Positions 50,165 through 60,102 of a DNA stretch of 64,000 nt are shown piece by piece. The stretch spans positions 26,929,817-26,993,816 of the forward strand of contig NC_067130.1 in assembly GCF_021347895.1 (NCBI RefSeq), written 5' to 3'. The position numbers and the translations under genes are program-made. Every line of letters begins with the position of its first letter. Position 1 is the first letter of the stretch. The notes beneath the pieces are model-generated. The model searched no databases and was not told where the DNA came from. It saw only the letters and a list, made by a program, of their open reading frames with translations. The stretch is from Acanthochromis polyacanthus (lineage: Eukaryota; Chordata; Actinopteri; Pomacentridae).

Positions 50165-50540
50165 TGTACAGTTGCTCGGTGGTTAGCACTTTCACCTTGC
50201 AGCTAGAAGATCTCTGAATCTTTCTGCATGGAGTTTGCATGTTCTACCTGTGCATGTGTGGGTTTTCTCCATGTACTCCGGCTTCCGTCCACAGCCCAAA
50301 AACATGGTGAGGTGGATTGGCGATTCTAAATTGTTCATAGGTGTGAAGGTGAGTGTGATTGTTTGTCTCTATGTGTAGCCCTGTGTTAGACCGGTAACCT
50401 GTCCAGGGTGTCCCATGCTTTCGCTTTATGTCAGCAGGGATAGACTCCAGTCCCCCCGCAACCCTAATGAGGATTAAGCTGTGTATGGATGGACAGATGG
50501 ATGGACGGACACACGGACGGACGAGGGGATGGATGGATGG
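50165..50540 (+). repeat. near full-length tailed interspersed repeat
   Basis: Head 'gctcggtggttagcac', middle 'catggagtttgcatgttcta' and 'ggcgattctaaattgttcat', then 'acctgtccagggtgtccca', 'gggatagactccagtcccc' and a tail of GGAT/GGAC units to 50540. This is the well-known fish repeat with a tetranucleotide tail. Other copies in the window lie at 1716, 18246, 25797, 43592 and 55742. It has a retroposon-like layout (defined head, simple tail), but I do not assign a clade. Confidence 0.8.
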
Positions 50541-50693
50541 GTTTTTGTGGTTAAGTAGTCTAACCCACAACCCAAATATAGTGTTACGGTGACGCTTCGA
50601 GTGTTAGACCATTCTTGAAAACACAAAACTTTGAACCCATTGTTCTCAACATCTACAGAAAGTGGTTTTGACCACTCTGCTTGCTAACCCTTC

Positions 50694-50834
50694 ATTTATA
50701 ATTAGATCAGCCATCAAAGCCTGCAATGCAATTTCAGGTTAAAAGAGATCAAAATAACGTTGCCTTTTTTTCCCCTTAACATCAAGGACAGAGAAATCCT
50801 GTCTGAAAAAACTTGGAATTGTCACTGAACCACA
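50694..50834 (+). repeat. dispersed ~140-bp repeat, copy B
   Basis: Partner of 39811-39949. In addition, the phrase cactctgcttgctaaccc-ttcattt just left of this copy (about 50673) recurs right after it (cactctgcttccagaccc-ttcattt, about 50833). The unit is therefore bracketed by ~25-bp direct repeats about 160 bp apart, or has begun to duplicate in tandem. Confidence 0.75.
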
Positions 50835-51850
50835 CTCTGCTTCCAGACCCTTCATTTGTTAAGTAGGTGTGCAATGAACTGGTCCCATATTGGAACCATT
50901 AAACGTGAACACGACTGCCCATTGCATGGGTCTTTAACAGCACTGATATGCAACCCCTTATCTTTTCCCTTATCCCTGTCTACGTTTTCCTGCATAGATG
51001 TGAATTAATGTAAACGTAATCCCTCTCCTCTCCACCACTGATTATGTTCAACACCTTGAATGGAGAGAGCGAAAGGTTTTTTGGTCAACAACGCTTCACC
51101 ATGAGTACCCTGTCATCCCTAAAGTGGCCGGTCCTCTCTTCATAACAGCCATTAGCGCCGGCTCATCTTGAATGTTAAACAGCGCCGGCGCCGAGGTGCT
51201 GCATTGTGTGTTTTGTCGAAGAGGGACTCTGATGAGAGGCCGCCGATGACACACCTGCCGGGGAAGAGGGGTTGAGATAACAATTTTCTCCTCCCTGTCG
51301 AGGAGACATCTGGCGCTGCCACGGTGTTGCAACCTGAAATACACCCAGGAGTGGGTAATGAGGCGCAGGAGACAGGCTTTCTGGTTTTGTTGTGTGTGTG
51401 TCTGCCTAATTTTGGGGTGGCGGTTTCCCTCGTTTTCCCAAAGTAGCCTCTGTAGAGTCACCGAGCACGCCATCTGTTGTCCTCAGCTATAAGCCCACTT
51501 GGTCGTGACTCCTTAATCAGCTTAAATAGGTGCACACTTCTCACCTTTTTGTGCTTAAAAGCAAGTCAGAAATAATGGAGGTGCACAAAACAATGGAAGA
51601 CAAAAACAGGGATGTGCATGTGTGTGTGTGATCCAAGTCAACCATGCATGACTGTGCACTGCATGTCTTTGGATGTCACTATTATGCATGATGGCCTGCA
51701 TTATGTTTACACACAGTCCTGTGTGGAGCTGCATACGCCTGAGAGGGTTGCTAAGAAACACATGTGTTAGATAATCAGCCGAGAACTGTGGATGTTGAGC
51801 TGCAGTGAGCATCTTTTCTCTTAGGTTAGATAAAGAGTGGTATAACTTCC
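50835..51850. other. non-coding stretch
   Basis: No gene or recognised element. 51090-51330 is CpG-containing and less AT-rich, with no supported exon. Confidence 0.5.
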
Positions 51851-51854
51851 TTAT

Positions 51855-52200
51855 CAGTGTTGGAAGAGGCATTGAAAACCTTGACTCAAGATATCAATAC
51901 AGCAGTGTAGAAATACTGCATTTTAAATAAAAGTCATGCATGAAAAACCAAACAGAAAGCAGTTGGAGTCACATTCCAGATATTCTATGAGTCGCTAACT
52001 GCTCCACTGAAAAAATAGTCATTGGAAAGTCACTACTGCTGGGATATACATGGTCTTTGTAGATGTATGCAAACTTTTGTTCATGACTAAGTATTAGCAG
52101 CAAAATTGGGTCCATTTGACTGTTATTATTATACATGGCATCAGTAGATTATGAAGAGCCAGTTTTATCTACTTTATATATGTAGTTTATGTCCACGCAT
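51855..52200 (+). repeat. degraded interspersed repeat with an inserted segment
   Basis: The motifs 'cagtgtagaaatactgcattt', 'aagtcatgcat', 'taagtattagcagcaaaat' and 'ttttatctactttatata' follow the order of a common fish repeat. Between the second and third lies about 130 bp (51955-52085) that does not belong to it and includes the left arm of the inverted-repeat pair described at 51955-52410. Confidence 0.45.
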
Positions 52201-52410
52201 ATGAGATAAATCCAATTAATGGAGGGGAAAAAAGAAAAAAACAGATATAGAAATCTGTTTATTGGACTGTTTTTCCTTAATCTGAGGTATTGGATGATTT
52301 GTACATTTGTTGAAATGAAACCGCATGAGGGGTTTTGAGAGGAACAATCTCTTTTTAGTGAAGCTGTTAGCGGCTCATAGAATGTCTAGAATGTGACTCC
52401 AACTGATTTC
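51955..52410. repeat. pair of ~60-bp inverted repeats
   Basis: 51955-52015 and the reverse complement of 52350-52410 share 'cagttggagtcacattc', then agatattctatgag against agacattctatgag, then cgctaac and a cactgaaaaa/cactaaaaag end. I estimate about 85% identity by eye over 60 bp. The spacer of about 335 bp is unrelated. They could be ends of a non-autonomous element or two inverted insertions of one family. Confidence 0.8.
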
Positions 52411-52917
52411 GGTGAGAAAGGAGAAGAAGGTTGGAAGCTGCTGGTTTAGTCTCTGTTTTAAAGCTTGTTCTATGATCCATTACGCATAATCATGATCTTT
52501 AAAGTGACTAAATGTGGAGGGGATGAGTGTGTGAATGTGTGCAGTGGAGAAGAAAGTGCAATGTTTGCCTCTGAAATGTAAGAAAGAATGTACAATAAAA
52601 GTACAACTAATATTTTAAAAAGCAGTGGGAAATGGAATAAATAACAGCAACAATCAGCGATAAAGTGAAAGTACATCAAAAGCAAGTGTGTTTAGTTTCT
52701 ATCAGTGACTGTTAAAGTTGAGTTAATCCACTGGCAGCTTGTTTTTTTTCTTTACTTTTATAGCTGATTGTTGCTTCTGACTTATCTTTTTGTCGAATTT
52801 CTCACTGTTTTTTAATCTTTTTTCATTATTTTATTAACGATCCTCCTCTTGCAAATATAATGCTCTTTAAAAACATTAGAAATGATCGTTTCTTGACTGT
52901 ATATTTCTTTATTTCAG
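52411..52917. other. non-coding stretch before the candidate exon
   Basis: AT-rich, with no gene. The last 40 bases form a pyrimidine-rich lead into the acceptor at 52916-52917. Confidence 0.55.
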
Positions 52918-52976
52918 GTGATCTCCGCTCTGTCGAGGATCTCCCAACACAGCATCGCACAAATCAAAGGCATCAG
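52918..52976 (+). CDS. candidate internal coding exon (59 bp), gene unknown
   Basis: A pyrimidine-rich tract with a possible branch point (cttgac) leads to tttatttcag (ag at 52916-52917). The 59-bp block ends ATCAG|gtacgc (gt at 52977-52978). In frame from its first base it reads VISALSRISQHSIAQIKGI plus a split codon, a plausible helical peptide. A second frame has an early TGA and the third is open but unremarkable (DLRSVEDLPTQ...). It would be phase 0 at the start and phase 2 at the end. The phase at its start fits the candidate exon at 10-69, which would imply a ~53-kb intron. I cannot name the gene. It is the best host-coding candidate in the window but still unproven. Confidence 0.4.
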
Positions 52977-53680
52977 GTACGCATGCCATTTGTAACTCTC
53001 TCATTTACGACTTGGATTCACAATATCCGCCTCAAAGGAAACCATTTGGATGCATGTTCCCCTGCGTTTCTTATAGACCCCGTATTAAAATGGATGCGGC
53101 TATTAACATCTGCTGCTCGTTTAAAAGTCAATTTGCATCTTCGGCAATTAGCCGCTGCTTTTAGCCTCTATCTTCTGGCAGGATGATGAAATAATCCAAC
53201 AACACATTTCCAACTGTCACTCAAACAGCGCCGCGTCATTCTGAGTCAGAACACCTCATCGTATGTGTTATTTCAAATCCTTCACACTTCTCTGTCATGG
53301 CCCCGAAAGTGGGCTCCCCTGGCTTTTCTCTCTCATTTGCTTGAATCTGCTAGCAGCCCGGACGAACGGCTTCACCGGTGCCACATAAAAAGCCATTTTA
53401 TCCGTCTGAGTAATGAGCTGATAGAGCACACCCATTAGGAGCCATGCCAGGAAATGAAGGAAGAAAGAGGGAGGAGTGACAGAAAGAGAGAGGAAGCAGG
53501 TCCCTCGCCGTTAATAAAGACAACACAACCCGCTGACTACTGGCTAATTCGCAGCCTGACCGGTTTGGCTGTGAGGTGTCACGATCGATGCTCGTTTAAC
53601 CTCGGTGTAAATCACACGTGGGGCTCTCAGATCCCTCGGTTGCTTTCATCTCAGGATAATATTTTAAGAGCGAGCATTTA
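52977..53680. other. non-coding, less AT-rich, possibly conserved
   Basis: The sequence right of the exon candidate has homeodomain-like taatta/attaa cores and balanced composition (for example 53085-53420). It looks like the kind of DNA that is often conserved non-coding sequence in vertebrates. This is an impression only, with no alignment. Confidence 0.25.
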
Positions 53681-54019
53681 CGCTACCGCTCAAAAGTTTG
53701 GAATCGCTTAGAAATGTCCTGTTATTTGAAAGAAAATCAGTTTCTTTCAATGATGATAACATTAAATGAATCAGAAATATAGTCTAGACATTGTTAATAT
53801 GGTAAATGACTATTCTAGCTGGATACGGATGACTTTTAATGGAATATCTCCATAGGGCTACAGAAGAACATTTCCAGCAACCATCACTCCTGTGTTCTAG
53901 TATTTCATTCTGTTAGCAAATCGTGTTCAAAGGCTAACTGATGATTAGAAAACCCATGTGCAATTATGCTACCACATGAATAAAAGTGTGAGTTTTCATG
54001 GACAACATGAAATTGTCCA
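53681..54019 (+). mobile_element. Tc1/mariner-type MITE, right end missing
   Basis: It starts after TA (53679-53680) with CGCTACCGCTCAAAAGTTTG and follows a widespread fish non-coding element through 'gaatcagaaatatagtctag', 'tccagcaaccatcactcctg' and 'gtgagttttcatggacaaca'. The expected right inverted terminus (a CAAACTTTTGA-type end) is absent; similarity stops near 54019. No coding capacity. Confidence 0.75.
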
Positions 54020-54984
54020 CTGAATGATGGTATATTTAGAGTTCAGGAGCTCACGCTGGGGGACAAAAGTAGCAGGTGTTTTTTTTGTTTTTTGCACAAT
54101 CGAACTCTCACAAGCCTTTTGTTGCAGTTATTGTCCACCATTTTCAACCACCTGACTGCTGAAGTGTCCTTGAGCAAAACAACTGAATGAATTCCCTTCA
54201 GTCACGAGGGGAAACGGTGACCTCGTCCCCTGCTTTGTAGGGCGACCAGTGAAAACAGAACCTGCCTGATTTAGATCAATAAACGCTGACTTTATGAAGT
54301 AAGGTCACATTTGGCTCTTGGCTTGAACAAGGAAACATTAGCTGGAGTTATTAATATGCCGAATGGAATCCTGAGGCAACGTGTCATTACGGGAATTACA
54401 TAATGTGATTATCTTGGCCAAAGTGGCGCTCTGTTATTCTGATAATTGGTTCTAACTAATCAGTCACACAGTGAGACAGTACAGGCCTTTTTTTCATGTA
54501 CTGACCAATTTTGAGATATGTTATGTAAAAGTAACGTGGAAGAAAACATCCAGAACACACATTTAGGTGTTTACGCTCCTCTTACCATTTGTGTGTGGGA
54601 CGTTAATGCAATTTAGTGCCTAATTTAGATTTATTAGCATCTTTAAACATAAAACACAAGCAATCACTTTAGGAACTTTCATGGGAGTACCTGTTAGGTG
54701 CTTTTATAATCTGTATATAATGGTTTACAATAATAATATGTGGAATCTTAAAATTGATACCTTTAAAGGTCATTTTTTTCTTCATATTTCGAGCTAAAAT
54801 CGCCCCGGTTGTAGCACTACGACACACCACAAAGGGGTTTGTCGGTTAGGGTTTGTCAATACATCAGTCTATAAACGTTCATTATTCTAGCATTTAATGC
54901 CAAGAAACAAGGTGAAAATACTTTTTTTTTTTTTTTGCTATTTCTAAATTTATAAAGACATGAATGGCGATCAATCAATTAGAC
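54020..54984. other. non-coding stretch
   Basis: No gene. 54170-54240 has a 'gtgtccttgagcaaaac' phrase that occurs in fish repeats, so a short degraded repeat may lie there. A T14 run is at about 54923-54936. Confidence 0.45.
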
Positions 54985-55190
54985 TTGTATAAATTAAAGC
55001 ACTTTTCATATTTTTCATGAAATGCAACACAAAGTACATCGGGTTCAATGAAAACGCCAGAAGACCTGAGGGTTCCAGAGAGTTCAGGAGATTATATCTG
55101 ATAAATATGCAGGATCAAGACCATTACGAGGTTTATAAACTAATAAAGAATTTTAAAATCAGTTGTAAAAGAGACAGGTAACTAGTGCAA
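54985..55190 (+). repeat. degraded interspersed repeat, later part
   Basis: The motifs 'tagacttgtataaattaaag', 'cacaaagtac', 'gttcaggagattatatctg', 'agaattttaaaatcagttgt' and 'agacaggtaactagtgc' follow the order of the fish repeat family suspected at 37760-38250, with an internal deletion. Confidence 0.45.
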
Positions 55191-55741
55191 AGACTCCTTA
55201 TCATATATATAAAATCTCATCTGTAAAAATCACTGACATATCAACTAAATCAAACCAAAATTTTGTGACCTTATTCAATTTTCTGATTTCTGTTATGAAA
55301 AAGAATGCAAATTAGTCTATTTGTAGAGATATATAAAATACCTAATGTGCATATTTAAATGTAAATTATAGAAAATCGATCCTTCTAAAAATCATCAAAT
55401 AATAAAGAAAAGGTAAACTTAAATCCCTACAACAATTTAATGTTTTTTAAAAAAATAATAAAAACCTTGAATAAATATGTAAAATGTTTTGCTAAGTTTA
55501 CCCAGGCGCTACTAATGCTGGAAAACTTCAGCCTCTACTTATTATAGATATCTTCCTGCTTACATTCTGACTTATCTGATTTATTAGCATGCTAAATAAC
55601 TTTATCTGTCTCCTATCTGCTCTACTAGACAAAGTTCAGCTGTCAAGTCCCTGATTATTTTGCCATGTGCCTGTTGGTCGCAGCAAACTGCTTCATGGTT
55701 GCACCAAGTAGTCCAGAGATTTTTATTATATTTTTTTTTAC
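55191..55741. other. AT-rich non-coding stretch
   Basis: No gene or recognised element. Very AT-rich between 55250 and 55500. Confidence 0.55.
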
Positions 55742-55830
55742 TGCCTTTACCCTTAGTAAGCTGGGATAAACTCCAGCCCCATCACGACCCTAATGTACAT
55801 TAAGCAGTGTACAGATAATGAATGGATGAT
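55742..55830 (+). repeat. 3' end of a tailed interspersed repeat
   Basis: The segment reads agctgggataaactccagcc, then cacgaccctaatg and taagcagt, and ends gaatggatga. It is the terminal ~90 bp of the family at 50165-50540. Confidence 0.65.
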
Positions 55831-56780
55831 TAGTAAGAACAGTTTATGGGGTTAATTTCACAGCAAAATGATCATTGCCTTGTCTCCCTGTTGTGTGTCT
55901 CCTTATTTACTCCAAAAACTAGACTATAAGAGTTGTTAATATAGACTATTCTCAACATACGACATGTATAGAGTCTACCTTTGTCTGTTCTGCTTACCTA
56001 AAAGAATGTCCGACTCTCTTAGCTTGTGTACTCCAGTGTTTGTTTCGGGAAGTTATTATTTAATCAGTCTGAGCTGGAGTGACTGTTACATGGGAGAGCT
56101 GTTGGGAATATAAAATATCGAGCTGCAAAATTAGGTGTTGATTCTCAGCGATGTTGACTGGCTATCACTGCCGTATTCGTGTTAGCATCTAATGGAGCTT
56201 TGTGCTGCTTTGCCTACAGACGTGCAGAAAGGCATTTGACAAGTGCAGCTCAAAGGCCACGAACTGTGTGATGCAGCACGAACATCGAGCACTTATCTCG
56301 ACATGGATGTTCACTGACCCCAGTTGGCCTTTGTAAAGGGTCTCTTCGTCAGGTTCTCCATAACAGTGCTTAAGGCAAGATCAGCTGCATTCAGAGGTCC
56401 GAGGACCTGTCAGGCTTCTTCTGTCTCGCTTCAGAGCTCCTGTCATCTGTGTACATGCCTGACAACAGCCATAACTCTTGCAAACATAAAACATACCATG
56501 CATGAAAGTTGCGTACTGTATGGGCAGAATGCCGCTGCCCTCCAGGGCTACTTACACACTTACTCGGTCACGTAAACCACCTTTTAAAAGAAGGTTGACA
56601 AGTGTTTTGCAGTAGCATGAAAACAAAATAACAGCTTCAAAGTCAAACCACTTGAAATATAAAAAAATGAAGCCAACAATTTGTGTTCTTTTTTCCTTTT
56701 ATGAGAGTAACTTCTATATTTAGGATCTAAAATAAATATAAATACAATCCAAATATGTAAAAAAAATACTTTAAAATATT
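55831..56780. other. non-coding stretch
   Basis: No gene or recognised element. Confidence 0.5.
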
Positions 56781-57170
56781 GGCATTGCCCTTTTTATAAA
56801 CAATTAATGGAAGTTCTGTATTTTGTATTTTTAGTAGCCGGTTTAAATGAGTTGACCTTAAATTCCAATATGTAAAACTTTGAAGTTGTGACATTACCCT
56901 TTCGTCCAACATTTAAGGGAAGTCCTGTCTATTTATGTAAGAAAATATATGTATTTAGTGTTTTTATTAGCAAGATAATTGGGGTTTAACACTAAATGTG
57001 AATTTAATACCCTTTCAAAATGTCAGAGAAAATCCTGACATTGCTTTTTTCTCCCAACAATTAATGGAAATTCTGTCTACAAATGCAAGATAACGCATAC
57101 ATTTTGTGTATTTAGTAACAGGTTTAGGTGGGTTTACCTTTAATTCCAATATATTGGAATTGAAGATATA
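56781..57170 (+). repeat. diverged tandem array, units 1-3
   Basis: Units beginning gcattgccct (56781), gacattaccc (56890) and gacattgctt (57037) share 'aattaatggaagttctgt'-type text, a 'tatttagta' block and, in units 1 and 3, an 'aattccaatat' end. Spacing is 109 and 147 bp. A fourth unit follows the Tc1 relic at 57781. Confidence 0.7.
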
Positions 57171-57172
57171 AA

Positions 57173-57785
57173 GATTGGACTCTGGAGCAGTGAAAGAAGG
57201 TCATGTCATCTGATGAGTCCAGATTTACTCTGTTCCAAAGTAATGGACGCATCAGGGTAAGAAGAGAGGCGAATGAAGTGATGCACTCATCATGGCTAGT
57301 GTTTACAAGCTTGTGGAGGTTAAGGTTGTGATCTGGGGTTAGTCAGGTTCAGCAACATTATGTTCCCAAAGAATGAGGTCAGCTGACTACCTGAATATAC
57401 TGAATGACCAAGTCTTTACATCAGTGGAGCTTTTCTTCCCTGATGTCATGGGACTATTCCAAGATGACGATGCCAGGATTCATGGGGCTCACATTGTGAA
57501 TGAGTGATTCAGGGAGCATGAGACGTCATTTTCACACATGGATTGGCCTCCACAGAGTCCAGGCCTCAGCTCCACTGAGAATCTATGGGATGTATTGGAG
57601 AAGATATGGGACAACGGTCTGACTCTGTCATCATTAATATTAGCTCTTGATCGGAAATGAATGCATCTGTGGGCAGAAATAAATGCTGTGATATTGCAGA
57701 AGCTCATCAAAATGATGCCACAGCAAATGTGTGTCGTTCTCAGCGCTAAAAGGCAGTCCAGCAAAATGTGGAAAGTGTGCGACAT
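57173..57785 (+). pseudogene. Tc1-like transposase relic, 5'-truncated and frameshifted
   Basis: The plus strand starts DWTLEQ*KKVMSSDESRF, which includes the first catalytic aspartate (about 57212) but has a stop where tryptophan is usual. Further on, 'caagatgacgatgccagg' gives FQDDDAR, the second catalytic region. MDWPPQSP and TENLWDVLE (57571-57600) mark the third region, whose acidic residue survives although SPDLNP has become SPGLSS. The end reads INAVILQKLIKMMPQQM. Frames shift several times, and the DNA-binding half and left terminus are missing. It is dead. It interrupts a tandem array. Confidence 0.85.
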
Positions 57786-57910
57786 TTTTTTGGACAGACA
57801 GTCCCCCTTTTCCCCTAAATGTTTAGTGGAAGTTCGGTCTACAAATCAAGATAATAAATATATTTAGTATTCTTAGTAACAGGTCTAGGCGGATTTATTT
57901 TCATGTCTTC
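57781..57910 (+). repeat. diverged tandem array, unit 4
   Basis: It begins gacatttttttgg, then 'tttagtggaagttcggtcta', 'aagataataaat' and 'ttagtaacaggtctaggcgg'. It matches units 1-3 at 56781-57170, chiefly unit 3, across the intervening Tc1 relic. Confidence 0.65.
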
Positions 57911-58189
57911 AAACAAAAACTGGATTATAAACAATAACAAAGATCTCTGAAGAAAGTCTACTTAATACTGCTCATATCACAATGGTTATAACACAATAAA
58001 ATACTCTTCTGCTCGTATTCATAAGCAAGTGTAAGATCCATGCTTTAAAATGGTTCCAACCAATGGAATGAGTTAAAGTTGTCCAGCAAATTCTTTAAAT
58101 CAGCTCTAAAACCACCAGACAAGATAGCATGAAAAACCACCATATAGCAGAATGGTGCTCGACATTCCATTTAAAAGTTCTTTCAAGAA
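57911..58189. other. non-coding stretch
   Basis: Short AT-rich spacer without a recognisable feature. Confidence 0.5.
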
Positions 58190-58704
58190 ATTCAGCAAAA
58201 AGTATTTTGACATTTTCTTCCCCGGATATGAATCAAATATAACAAATATGGAACATGGCACTGGCGGCCTCCAGGTGTTTCATAAAGTGCACTATGAATC
58301 AGCAAACCTACAAGGTCCTTGCTGAAATCCGGTGTCTTTTTCTGCGTTTGTAATGAAAAAGGTGGTTCAATAGTGAGAGGAAGCAGCTGGGCTTCTCCCA
58401 AAGGTACATCAGTATTAATTCCTCCAAAAGAAACAATCAAAAAGTCAGCTCTCTGGAAATAATGATAACAAAAAAATGCTAAACTTCATTTTTGGCACCT
58501 TTTTTGTTAATTTTCTATGAATCAAATATAGCAAATATGGAACGTGGAACTGGTGGCATCCAGGTGATTCATAAAGTGCGCTATGAATCGGCAAACCTAC
58601 AAGGTCCTTGCTTAAATCTGGTGCCTTTTCTGAGTTTGCAATGAAAGAGGTGGTTCAATAGAAAGAGGAAACCCTGAGCTTTCCCAAAACTTAGCCTACG
58701 TCAA
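58190..58704 (+). repeat. 289-bp tandem duplication, copies 1 and 2 (second interrupted)
   Basis: Copy 1 (about 58199-58488) and copy 2 (from about 58489) share 'tatgaatcaaatata' (58227 and 58516, offset 289), then 'gcaaacctacaaggtccttg' and 'ggtggttcaatag'. The last part of copy 2 (tcagctctctgg) lies beyond the solo LTR at about 59160-59172. A third partial start (cattttcttccc) follows near 59200. Confidence 0.85.
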
Positions 58705-59121
58705 TGCTACGTTCCTTGGTGTGTTTGTGTGCAGGTGGGGTCGGTTATGTTTTTGTTCCTGTTCTCTCCCCTCGTTTTTATTTTATTTCTCAGGTTATGC
58801 CTGGTGGGTGTGGCCAGGTACACCTGCAGCGGTCTCATAATCAGAGACGGCGAAAAGCCAGGCCAAGCTGATCACCTTGGCCAGTGCTCCAGATCAATGG
58901 CTAGTGTGCCGTGTTGGTGTCTCACATTGTGCTAGAATCAAAGGGCAGTGCTTTGACTTTGGAGCAGCTTTGTGTAGATAAGCTAGCCTTGTATTGAATT
59001 TTGTTTCCCTTTTTGTAAAATAAATAATTTGTCTGCTACACGATCAGTTCCGCTGACTCTTGACCTGGTTTTGCTGTATATTTGTTACTTCTCTCATCCC
59101 GTAGTTCTTGGGGACGTAACA
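58705..59121 (+). mobile_element. solo LTR of an LTR retrotransposon (417 bp)
   Basis: It starts TGCTACGTTCC and ends GGGGACGTAACA: TG...CA termini with a short imperfect inverted repeat, as in LTRs. The 5-bp direct repeat GTCAA flanks it at 58700-58704 and 59122-59126. An AATAAA-containing stretch (aaaataaataattt, about 59018-59031) inside could be the LTR polyadenylation signal. No internal retroviral-type genes are present, so it is the product of LTR-LTR recombination. Its insertion splits copy 2 of the 289-bp duplication, so it is younger than that duplication. The orientation is inferred from the signal. Confidence 0.85.
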
Positions 59122-59126
59122 GTCAA

Positions 59127-59220
59127 TATTATTTCCTCCCAAAAAATCAGCAAAAAAGAGTCAGCTCTCTGGTAATAAAAAAAAGCTTAATTTTCTGTCA
59201 TTTTCTTCCCAAAAAGAGGC
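59127..59220 (+). repeat. remainder of tandem copy 2 and start of a third copy
   Basis: The sequence attatttcctcccaaaa...agtcagctctctgg continues copy 2 after the LTR, and ttctgtcattttcttccc begins a third unit that soon loses similarity. Confidence 0.7.
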
Positions 59221-60020
59221 AAATTCAATCATGTACGTAGTTGGTTTTTGGCTATATTTGAACCTCATTTTTATACAAGTGAAAGAACTCTTTAAGAAGC
59301 TAAATGAGGAGAACATAGTGACAATGGATTTGAAAAGGATATTTTTTTCCTGCTTTAGCTCCTCAGTGTGGAGGTTTCGATGCCCCACGATCCCGATTCA
59401 GGTGCCACATCAGGCTTTAACACGACCAGAAAGTTCGTCACTGCATTGAATCTTTCTATAGCATTGCCGCAGGCAGGAACATCAATGTTCTGTTGAAGCT
59501 TATTGATCCCGTCTGTTGGCTGTAATCAGGCCTTGATAGTTTATGTCACAGTGTGGGCATTCAAAGCTCTACTTTGGCACGTACATAACTTTGTTGCACA
59601 ATCAGAGATGCACCGAGGCCATAAACATATATCCAATGTACAGAACATGATGCTACGGATGACTCTGAATCCACTGATTCTCAAATTCTTGTGTTTGTTT
59701 GATTTTTCTTCCGATTTAGTCTGATGTACTTGCAGAAATTCACAGAACCTGTGCACCAAAAGCATAACTTGACCTTTAAATCCTTCTGTCTTCAAGGCCT
59801 CATCTCTTTGTTTGTCCTGTGACGTTGACCTTGTGTTTCTTGCAGCTTATCTGCTGCATAAACACGCATCATCCTCCGCCATCTTACTCTCTTATCCCAC
59901 CGCCAACAGTGCCATCTTCCTCTCCTCCTGCTTATCTTTACTGTCCCCAGCTGACCTCCTGGTAACCTTCAACCCGCTCGTGTTCGTGTCCTACTTCACC
60001 GCTGATCCCTGCTGTTCCAG
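59221..60020. other. non-coding stretch
   Basis: No gene is supported. A pyrimidine-rich tttcttgcag occurs just before 59846, but no convincing exon follows. Confidence 0.45.
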
Positions 60021-60102
60021 TGTTATATGGCCTCAGAGGGATCAGGGTCAGAGAGTGCAGACCTCAGCTCAGCATCAGGACAGAGAGCAACCAATGGGAA
60101 AG
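60021..60102 (+). CDS. weak exon candidate (82 bp), possible first coding exon
   Basis: An acceptor-like ccctgctgttccag (ag at 60019-60020) precedes an 82-bp block ending GGGAAAG|gttact. One frame is open and contains ATG at 60027 followed by ASEGSGSESADLSSASG, a serine-rich low-complexity peptide. The donor is poor and the ATG context only fair. No product is recognised. It may well be chance. Confidence 0.15.

Noticed and set aside
50165..50215. Possible tRNA-derived SINE head
   Set aside because: The 'ggtggttagcac' head looks faintly like an A box, but I could not find a convincing B box at the right spacing.
59790..60002. Possible exon after tttcttgcag
   Set aside because: The open frame is leucine/serine-rich from pyrimidine-rich sequence; the candidate donor (ctggtaacc) is weak and no family is recognised.
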